From Yponomeuta sedellus (Eukaryota > Arthropoda > Insecta > Lepidoptera > Yponomeutidae): DNA of 64,000 bases. Position numbers and translations under genes: made by a program. Below, piece by piece: positions 58,601-64,000 of this stretch. The notes under the pieces were generated by a model. The model was not told the DNA's origin, ran no database searches, and saw nothing but the letters and a program-made list of their open reading frames with translations. Location of the stretch: contig OW203747.1 in the NCBI GenBank assembly GCA_934045075.1, positions 9,010,357-9,074,356 on the forward strand, given 5' to 3'. How positions within the stretch are numbered: position 1 is the first letter of the stretch; each line of letters begins with the position of its first letter.

Positions 58601-61600
58601 TTTCTAAGTTATGTATAGTCTATTAGCTTTTAGAATATACCTCGGGCTCTAGAGTAGGCTTCAGATGTATACGTGATAAATGACATAATCAATGCGCTGG
58701 ATCTTTCATAGGACTGCAATTCAAGGTTTACTATGACAATTCCATGTTCATTGATTCGCCGGCTACACCACAGAGTAACATAACATAACATTAACATTTA
58801 CATACTGGCACATACATTGCTTCTGGCCCCACACTAGGATACGTGGGAACCAGAAACAACAACATCAGAAACGTGTAAACATCCAAGACCTGGGGTTTTT
58901 TTCTTTATCCCCAGCCGGGGATTGAACCCGGGACCTCTTGCATTGTAGGCAGATGCGATACCGCTGCGCCACTGAGGTCGTCGTAGTAACCATTAAACTG
59001 TCCATTTTTTCTCCAAAATTAAATAGATTTTGAAATTTCCATTTCAATACACGTTGACATTTCATTGACGGCCTCTGTGGCGCGACGGTAGCGCATCTGC
59101 CTACCATGCAAGAGGTCCCGGTTTCGATCCCTGGCTAGGGACAAAAAAACCCCTACGTCTTGGATGTTTACATGTTTGTGATGTCGTTGTTTCTGGTATC
59201 CTAGTGTGGGGCCAGAAGCAATGTATGTGCTTGTGTGTAAATGTAATTCAATTCAATTAATTTATTGCCATAAATTACAGTATTCATAGATATTATAATT
59301 AGATATTGCACGTGTAATTTTACCAATTAAGGCGTAGCAAAATACATAAAAGTAAGGATTTAATTAAATGTAATGTTAAGTATGTTATGTTAATAGTCTC
59401 CCATTTCCTAGTTTGAATTGTAATGTTCATTAAGTCGCAGTTTCTGCGCAACTTTAAAAAAAACCTTTTCATTACATTTCATTTCAATTGAATTATCATG
59501 ATGAATCACAGCCCAGCCCTCTGTGGTGCTCAAATTACCTTCAAATGGTAGTAACCGATCAGGATGGCGAGAGAGACGATCGAGTGGCAGGCCGCAGCGA
59601 TCTTAATGACGTGCTCCATGTAGAAGAAGTCCTCGTCTATGTGCACCACTTCCAAGGGGTCTTCGTCTTCTGCTTCCCCGCTTCCGCCTGGGTAAAGCAA
59701 AGTAAGGTAAGGTAATATTATTTTTAATGCACTATCCCGTGCTAAGGACAATTTTAAAAACCTATTTAGAGACTAATATTCCACCCATGCCGGGATTCGA
59801 ACCCGCGATCTCTAGCTATCCGTGCCAGCGCTCTTTCCAACTGAGCTAATGGCCGACTCACCGGCATCAGTGAAATGTCGAACCTCTTTACCTAACTGCA
59901 AAGTAGGTACTCGGGGCTGCAAGTGATGCAAATTGCTTCAGCCAGATGTCGCTGCCTGTACGTAATACAGAGAATATTGTAAAGAGGTTCGAAATTTCAC
60001 TGATGCCGGTGAGTCGCCCATTAGCTCAGTTTGAAAGAGCGCTGGCACGGATGGCCAGAGGCCGCGGGTTCGAATCCCGGCATGGGTGGAATTTCTAGCC
60101 TCTAAATAGGTTTTTAAAGGTAGGGTGAGGTTAGTTTAGATTAAGTAAGGTAAGGACAAAAATATTTGCTAGAACATAGGTATAGTCTGTTAGCTTTTAA
60201 AATATACCTCGGTTACTATCGGACAGAATCGGAGATATTCGTGTAATAGAAACATCGGAACTAATAATGACACTTAACTTTACATAACTTTTTAAAATAG
60301 AGAAGAAAAGTTATATGCAGAGCAGGAAGTAGTATTACACTCGTGTGCTTTCAGAGAAAAACGAAGTCTACTCTAGAACAGACTGTACATAATGTTATTA
60401 TTATTAATACTTGCATTGCACTTAAATTTTAACAATAAAATCGTACAACGCGGCGGTGCATAATATGGGTTTCATCCCACCATCTCGGAAAGAGTATTTT
60501 TAATCTTCAATATCTGAGTGGAAAAGCCGTTTTTATTCTCTGGAGGATAAATTAAATTGAATTTAGAACATCGTGTGCACTAAGTTTGTGAATTAAAAAA
60601 ATATTACACTAAATTTAAATAACTGTAGCACCGATACTTTAAAATTTTCTTAATTATACCTTAGTATTGATTTTAATTATAATTTAAAGATTATTCTGTC
60701 ATAATGTAGTAATTAATACCTAAACTGAAATAAAAGTGTACCTATCTTGTGATTGTAAACGTTTTTTTTTGCATTTAGTCATTTCCTCGCTGAGGTGGAA
60801 TGAAAAGTTACGTGTCGCACTCGAGTGCAAAGATTTTTCACCTCGTGCTCTTTTGATTCCCTCGCTAACGCTCAGATTCTAACTTTAGAATCCTTCGCTT
60901 GCTCGGTCATCAAAATTGAACACGCGGTTAAAAAGCCACTTTGCACTCTTGTATAACAAATAATTATTAAAGTAATATTTAAGGTAAACTAAAGTAAAAG
61001 GTGTCTACTTACGTGACCAAAAACATGATAGACAGTTAGAATATTCGTTATTAATATACACAGACATCATTCGCCCTCAATAAAATTAAAAGTAATTCAA
61101 TGTTCTGTTCTACGACCACTAAAACCTGTTAAGTATAGTCTGTTAGCTTTTAGAATATACCTCGGCTGCTATCGGATAGAATCAGATAATATTCGTGTAA
61201 TAGAAATATCGTAACTAATATGACACTTAATTTCGAAATCAGAACTCGATCATCAGTTCGAAAATTGGCGTAAACTAACTACCCCCGGAGTATATTCTAA
61301 AAGCGTTAGCTTTATATATAGTTTAGTTTAATAAAGGTTTTCTTGTTTTTGTGAATTACCAACAGTAACTAGGTTAAATTTGAATTTTAAAAGTATGCAT
61401 TAACGTCCATACTTTTAAAATACAAATTTAACCTAGTGGTTGTTATTTGTTGATAGTACACTCATTCCTTGCTATGTAATAATTGAACAATAATTATAAT
61501 ATCGTGTAACTAATCTGTGATTAACCGAAATAAAAAATAAACAACAACGCTCCCACAATCAAATTTTGAGGCAAAATCCTTGTAACTTACTGCCGTCCCC

Positions 61601-62317
61601 GCTGCCGGATCCGGAGCCTGATCCGGCGCCGCTGACGATGTCTGCCAGGCTACCAGACCCCTCCTGGCCATCACCGTCCATCGCCGATACCTGCCGGTTT
61701 ACACACAGGTTAAAATCTACATGTGTGAAAATAGGCATACAGGCGCATAACTTAATCATCTTCTTCAACCCATTATGTCATACCGAGGGGCACGGGTCTC
61801 TTCGCTGAGGAAGGTATAGGCCACCACGGGGGCCAAGTCCGGATTTGTGGAGGCTTGCAAGACAAGTGGCTGGTCTTACTGTCAGAAGTTTTCAAGCCGC
61901 CCTAAGGCCTCTGACTTGGCTTAACGACTGCCATCTATCGACGGCAACCGGCACCAACTACTTAACGTGCCTTGAGAAGCACAGAACCGGTCGAGAAAAT
62001 GCCACTAGCGTTAGTCATAGACTCATCCATGCACTGAACGCGCCCTGTTTTACTTCGTGATCGTTTAAGATCACTCAGGCAGCCGGGGCTACGAGCGATG
62101 TAATTATTAAAAAAATACATATTTCATCTTCACTTTCCCTATTGGTAGAAAACCCACTCACCTTGTAGAAGAGCAGGACGAAGTTGATGCAGAAGGCTAG
62201 CACGAGCGCGACGTACTTGAGGTTGTAGAAGTTGCGTGCTAGGAAGGAGACGGCGCGCCGAGTATACTTGGACAAGTCCACTTGCGAGAGCGCCGAGGGG
62301 GCCGGAACTTGGACGGC
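43665..62317 (-). CDS. RyR: ryanodine receptor, C-terminal eleven exons (5-prime part lies beyond the window)
   Basis: Exons in order: 62162-62317, 61591-61690, 59539-59687, 57890-58020, 52496-52651, 51164-51371, 49575-49706, 47751-47907, 46080-46189, 44623-44725, 43665-43768. All are GT-AG and in phase, giving 501 aa to the stop. RyR is the intracellular Ca2+-release channel of sarco/endoplasmic reticulum and the target of diamide insecticides. The first exon has the helix [19 protein letters not shown] Gly/Ser-rich acidic linker follows, then [57 protein letters not shown] (S4 and S4-S5), [20 protein letters not shown], the filter GGGIGDE, and [19 protein letters not shown]. After these come the [15 protein letters not shown] helix, the zinc site (CFIC with HGFDTH and EHN), then [17 protein letters not shown]. 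Several positions near the pore look unusual (see findings). It is RyR, not the IP3 receptor, by the GELRDQ and [17 protein letters not shown] blocks. Confidence 0.96.
43916..44120 (-). repeat. repeat with tRNA-like core, copy 6
   Basis: Core at about 43976-44047, with partial repeats of its own tail at the right (CTCAGCACAGGTTAGTGCAT). Confidence 0.7.
44485..44592. repeat. (TG)n and (TCTA)n simple repeats
   Basis: Imperfect GTGTGTGTGTGC and GTGTGAGTGTAAG runs, then TATCTATCTATCTA, close to the RyR exon at 44623. Confidence 0.8.
44938..45085 (-). repeat. repeat with tRNA-like core, copy 7, truncated
   Basis: The core is deleted in its middle (GCACACGTGACCTCGCTCTC). A second tRNA-like SINE fragment follows at about 45.16-45.23 kb, and a SINE tail at 45.29-45.51 kb. 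Confidence 0.65.
45675..45945 (+). repeat. repeat with tRNA-like core, copy 8
   Basis: Core at about 45875-45935, with an insertion of about 30 bases between the usual upstream block and the core. Confidence 0.65.
46600..46772 (-). repeat. tRNA-like SINE (CCTCTGTGGCGCAGCGGTTT family), reverse
   Basis: Same family as 34775-34930, with a reverse B box GGGTATCGAACCCGAG and head GCCAAACCGCTGAGCCACCG. Confidence 0.7.
47005..47372 (-). repeat. 5S-like SINE, full length
   Basis: Reverse copy from CTTGTATGTCCCCACTGCTG to CTAGGCCACGAGCGCTTCG. A partial second copy lies at 47548-47690, a little before the RyR pore exon. Confidence 0.85.
48254..48640. repeat. foldback of solo-LTR-like sequence
   Basis: Left arm (48254-48540) resembles the LTR at 29242-29692, sharing GTCGCC...CATG...TTCGTTTTAGTAACG and CTTGCGAAGAGTAAACTTCG. 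A right arm (about 48541-48640) repeats its beginning in reverse, ending CGAGAGGGGACCGCG. A separate dispersed repeat, GTTTGTTACTTCTTCACGTC, follows to 48.84 kb. Confidence 0.6.
49256..49510. repeat. MITE with very long inverted ends
   Basis: Arms of about 40 bases, CGCACCCTCAGAACGAAAGA onward, match TCTTTCGTTCTGAGGGTGCG with few differences. The arms are followed by a second inner inverted pair AAAAAGGTATGC/GCATACCTTTTT. Flanked by AAAT on both sides. Situated 65 bases from a RyR exon. Confidence 0.8.
49751..50324. repeat. two MITEs of the GTGCTTAGTGCGAG family in tandem
   Basis: Copies at 49751-50053 and 50059-50324, same orientation, separated by about five bases. The second lacks about 35 bases near its right side. 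Relative of 27321-27624. Confidence 0.8.
50395..50905 (-). repeat. two 5S-like SINE copies, one partial and one full
   Basis: 50.40-50.545 kb is a partial copy and 50.566-50.905 kb a near full-length copy in the same orientation, ending in the GATTGATTCCAATCACTC head. Confidence 0.75.
50922..51150 (-). repeat. retroelement 3-prime tail beside a RyR splice donor
   Basis: Same family as 35155-35335 (TTTATTTCAACGTGAAGAAT, CTTCGGGCCGCATTGTAG, GGAGAAAAGGCAGCGGGAAA). It ends about 15 bases from the donor of RyR exon 51164-51371. Confidence 0.55.
51475..52495 (-). other. RyR: RyR intron
   Basis: A reverse tRNA-like SINE fragment at about 51.63-51.77 kb (GGGGATCGAACCCGAG). No other feature is supported. 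Confidence 0.5.
52762..52990 (+). repeat. repeat with tRNA-like core, copy 9, head-to-head with a tail fragment
   Basis: A reverse tail (TTTTTAATGCACTAACCCGT to AGAGGCTAAAAAT) is joined directly to a forward copy with core 52892-52964. Confidence 0.7.
53290..54180 (+). repeat. BEL 5-prime LTR
   Basis: A TATAAAAG box at 53960-53967 gives a plausible promoter within the LTR. Confidence 0.92.
54182..54200 (+). other. primer binding site matching tRNA-Tyr
   Basis: TGGTCCTTCGAGCCGGATT, one base after the LTR. Its complement ends CGAAGGACCA, which is what I recall for the 3-prime end of eukaryotic tRNA-Tyr. Confidence 0.7.
54215..56071 (+). CDS. BEL-type Gag N-terminus fused to integrase C-terminal domain
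   Basis: An open frame of 638 codons runs from 54155 inside the LTR. The likely start is the ATG at 54215, just after the primer site, giving 618 aa. The N-terminus is Ser/Thr-rich ([15 protein letters not shown]). A charged coiled coil follows, containing a 54-bp tandem repeat (54545-54598 and 54599-54652: [17 protein letters not shown] twice), then an acidic patch ([11 protein letters not shown]), all typical of BEL Gag starts. The C-terminus has WRPWTREYL and [20 protein letters not shown], the DUF5641 domain found at the end of BEL/Pao integrases. Its leading half is present twice (55283-55549 and 55550-55816, 89 codons each). No zinc knuckle, protease or polymerase motif is present. The frame is intact despite the large deletion. 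Confidence 0.8.
   Translation: MTSYETRSKTAAKIAVGSTVIADPLETPGRASPPTLQPTTSAAAIPPVDAIDHHTSLTASKATSATIRRADSQSSRTSRSSRTERLRIQYECKMELVRIAEEKEKRLAKSIAEAKQAAAVEEKRRAESFAEAKQAAAVEEKRRAESLAEAKEAADRLAEAANLKEHLQIEAIKEKMALNLSHVDEDEDFNEHSIALPEERVVEWLTNVSAPQVRDASPEPGPVYRQLETKAAAVKEATQEGDTELAIENCQKTRLGEHFTCATRDLDPELATPLSGDSAILASQRLIAHRGQPALILSVQNFNFAGANAELHTALGNLDSDQPRDEITSRGVKRRIILPAAPRMVSSEKTPLRVISHTEAPHKEVLYMLHAPEVEFVAYNHPLNYVTKGNDVPTTVTPNFLPLGAAAKDTPPVLNGANDVDIKRQWHRVEALAKMSWRRWIRKFLHTRAHQKELLHTLHMLDVDLVAYNDSLTYVRKGNNKPRAVTPILLLPGSVARDTTLVRKDSIHVNIKRQWRPTKAIVGMFWRPWTREYLLTLYHRHKWKCEKPPVRVGDLVLIVDGTLPRNVWPRGKISAVHPGNDGQIRVVSVKFSSGKILRRPVNKLVVLPIDELSVESSN
56070..56080 (+). other. BEL polypurine tract
   Basis: AGGGGGTGGAA directly abuts the 3-prime LTR and overlaps the stop of the fusion ORF by two bases. 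Confidence 0.8.
56081..56971 (+). repeat. BEL 3-prime LTR
   Basis: Near-identical to the 5-prime LTR. Confidence 0.92.
57341..57535. repeat. foldback MITE (GGGCCTATTTTACAATCTGC)
   Basis: Arms of about 65 bases with ATAAAGTTCCGGATAAGCTA and its complement. The loop is AT-rich. Confidence 0.75.
57619..57830. repeat. foldback MITE (TTCTTCTTCAGGCTATATTA)
   Basis: Arms read TCAGGCTATATTAGTCCACT and CGGACATAGCCCTCCCCTAA, mirrored at the right. The RyR exon at 57890 starts 60 bases beyond. Confidence 0.75.
58520..58625 (+). repeat. tRNA-like SINE head
   Basis: GCAGTGGTAGCAGAGCGGTA and GTGGGTTCGAATCCCGGCAC, then TACCAATGACTTTGTTTTCT. A truncated MITE of the TTAGCTTTTAGAATATACC family follows at 58.62-58.66 kb. 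Confidence 0.65.
58895..59240. repeat. two tRNA-like SINE heads in opposite orientation
   Basis: Reverse copy at about 58.90-58.98 kb (GGGGATTGAACCCGGGACCT) and forward copy at 59.07-59.24 kb (CCTCTGTGGCGCGACGGTAG, GGTTTCGATCCCTGGC). Both share the flanking GTGTGGGGCCAGAAGCAATG. A retroelement tail ending CATTTCATTTCA lies at 59.26-59.49 kb. Confidence 0.65.
59718..60118. repeat. repeats with tRNA-like core, copies 11 and 12, head to head
   Basis: Reverse core at 59782-59854 and forward core at 60016-60088, making a palindrome of about 400 bases in a RyR intron. Confidence 0.8.
60184..60395. repeat. MITE of the TTAGCTTTTAGAATATACC family
   Basis: Left end intact (TCTGTTAGCTTTTAAAATAT). The right side is rearranged. 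Another member lies at 61137-61315. Confidence 0.6.
60396..61590 (-). other. RyR: RyR intron, left of exon 61591
   Basis: A dispersed segment at about 60.78-60.96 kb (CTCACTCGAG-like GTCGCACTCGAGTGCAAAG), a MITE at 61137-61315, and a foldback at about 61.37-61.44 kb with TAGGTTAAATTTG arms. No exon was seen. Confidence 0.5.
61783..62098 (-). repeat. 5S-like SINE, diverged
   Basis: Reverse copy with a degraded head (GTGATCGTTTAAGATCACTC). It lies between the first two RyR exons of the window. Confidence 0.65.
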
Positions 62318-62539
62318 CTGGGAATAGATAACATACGAATATAAGTAGCTACAGGTACTTGCGATTGCGATAATGTTCCAGATTAAGTTATTACTGCATA
62401 TCCCGCTTTCAATTTGGAAAACCTCTACGTTTACATACCTTGCAGTCCAGAACACAAACAGTTTATGTATTTTTAAGTTGAATTTGTAACGACTGTATTC
62501 TGTTTTGTAAACTTAATAAAATAAATAAATAGATTGCAA

Positions 62540-62895
62540 CCCTGTATGTCCCCACTACTGGGACACGGGTTTCTTTCTGCATCACAGGAAGGTTAGGCCA
62601 TACTCCACCACGGGGGCCAAGTCCGGGTTGGTGGAGGTTTGTAAGTCAGTGGCGGGCCTTACTGTCAGAAGTTATCAAGCCGCCCATAAGGCCTCTGGCA
62701 TGGCTTAACGATTACCATTACATGACAGCCAGCACCAACGGCATAACCTGCCTTGCGAAGCACGGAAGCGCTCGGAAAAATGCCACTAGCGGTAGTCCCG
62801 GGACGGTCACCCATCCTGCACCTGACCGCGATTGTTGTTCCTTACCTCAAGTGATTGATTCCAATCACTCGGTTCGACTATGCCACGAGCGCTTC
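62540..62895 (-). repeat. 5S-like SINE, full length
   Basis: Reverse copy from TGTATGTCCCCACTACTGGG to TCGACTATGCCACGAGCGCT. The rest of 62.3-64.0 kb is RyR intron with the repeats listed next and no visible exon. Confidence 0.85.
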
Positions 62896-63319
62896 GGCAT
62901 AATACAATAACTGTTAAAAAATCCAAGCCAATAGATGGCTACTAACCATTCTAAGCCTTATAAAATTGAATTAGAAACTATATCTAAATATGGTACAAAC
63001 CGGTTATAACTCCGTCTTAAGAGTATTTTAGTGGCTTCGGCTTTTTTATAAATAAGGCTTCTTCTTTAGCTGTAGCATTGTTTAATACAATACCACTAAT
63101 TGGGACGAGATCTGAATACTTACGCTTACTTGCACTAATCAAGCAGACGGTTACCTTTTTCCAACAGCTATATCTTCTTTCAAATCCTCGCTGCATTTAT
63201 AAACGAATGTTCTACTTAGTACTTAAGTGCGTTTATATCACGCAGGCGTGTGAGTGTAAGTGCATGAGCACATTGTTTCTCTGTGTATGTACTTATCAAT
63301 AAAATTAAAAGTTAAGATC

Positions 63320-63445
63320 AGCCCTCCTATTACGTAGCATTGCACTCTATCGAGTGAAGCATTAGACGACTCCCAAGTGTCAAAATATGTATATATTTGA
63401 CAGCCGAAGAAGCTTAAAAAAAGTAAAAATCAACGTCACGCAACT
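63320..63445 (-). repeat. dispersed repeat shared with 7.11-7.25 kb
   Basis: CTCCTATTACGTAGCATTGC and CTCTATCGAGTGAAGCATT are the reverse of the segment at 7.19-7.23 kb. Confidence 0.65.
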
Positions 63446-63701
63446 CAGTCTATTTATTCTTACTTGTCCAATTGAGTAATCAAGATTCTAACCTTAAAAT
63501 TGAGATTAGATACCTAAACTAGACATTTTCTCGCAAATTCATGAACTATCATGAACTATGTTTATAAAATTGGCAGCGTGTTATCTAAAAGAGTGTTCCA
63601 GGTTACTTCATTTATGGAAATATGGCAGTTTTGGACTAAAAAGTCACAGTTTAAGGGTAGAATCTTGTTTACTAAATTGGACAAGTAAGAATAAATAGAC
63701 T
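63446..63701. repeat. MITE with CAGTCTATTTATTCTTACTT inverted ends
   Basis: Best-preserved member of the family at 1363-1604, with AAGTAAGAATAAATAGACT at the right end. Confidence 0.75.
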
Positions 63702-64000
63702 AATAATGCCCCTGGTTATGGCAATGTGTGCTAAGCAAAGTGACACATAAAATTCTTTTGCATTTTAAATGGAACAACTTATTTTCAGTTGAGACCTCTA
63801 GTCACAATTACATACAGGCAATATATACCTATAGATAATAATTCTAAACCACTTTTTTTCGAATCATGTTTGTTTCCAAGTTGTGTGACGTCATGGCAGA
63901 GTTTTCTGACTTTGTAATATAAAAATGCAATCATAGCAGTCGATGCCCAGAAAAGTTGAAATTGTGACTTAATATACATTATATAGGTACATATGTCGGG

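Noticed and set aside
43665..62317. Inositol trisphosphate receptor
   Set aside because: The C-terminal domain is similar in plan, but [21 protein letters not shown] and [14 protein letters not shown] are ryanodine-receptor blocks.

Overview
This window is animal nuclear DNA and almost certainly from a moth or butterfly. The sequence is AT-rich and genes are split into short exons. Introns are packed with MITEs, SINEs and retroelement fragments, and the one large gene is an insect-type ryanodine receptor. Nothing is organised as operons. Gene models were assembled by hand from splice sites, reading phase and protein similarity recalled from memory. No database search was run.

Layout. (1) 1.8-6.5 kb, plus strand: a three-exon gene for an unrecognised secreted, acidic, low-complexity protein of 764 aa. 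(2) 8.9-10.6 kb, plus strand: ZMAT5, the U11/U12-20K protein of the minor spliceosome (173 aa), with a GC-AG first intron. (3) 10.9-24.1 kb: a direct tandem duplication. The right copy (18.6-23.4 kb) plus a signal-peptide exon at 24.0 kb makes a nine-exon minus-strand gene for an unknown 204-aa secreted protein. The left copy (10.9-17.9 kb) has no first exon, has lost a splice acceptor, and carries two transposon insertions with 8-bp target duplications. One insertion carries exons for a THAP zinc finger and two DHNY motifs. The right copy serves as the empty site for both. (4) 25.4-40.6 kb, plus strand: a complete ten-exon Golgi pH regulator (GPR89, 464 aa). Its introns hold a solo LTR, an array of hairpin repeats with a decayed copy of an exon border, and a nested non-LTR retrotransposon. 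(5) 43.7-62.3 kb, minus strand: the last eleven exons of the ryanodine receptor, from the first core membrane helix through the pore to the stop. One of its introns holds a young, internally deleted BEL/Pao LTR element (53.3-57.0 kb).

GPR89 and RyR converge, with candidate polyadenylation signals within about 40 bases of each other near 42.2 kb. The two RyR codons matching the published diamide-insecticide resistance sites (Plutella I4790 and G4946) both carry the susceptible residue. There is no sign that the genes act together as a system. GPR89 and RyR are both ion-channel related, but their proximity is probably incidental.

Most of the remaining DNA belongs to about ten repeat families seen more than once here: a repeat with a tRNA-like core, a SINE with a 5S rRNA-like segment, three other tRNA-like SINEs, and several MITEs with terminal inverted repeats. 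The most novel-looking items are the THAP/DHNY transposon with its filled and empty sites, the BEL element with an intact Gag-integrase-tail fusion ORF, and the hairpin array beside GPR89 exon 9.
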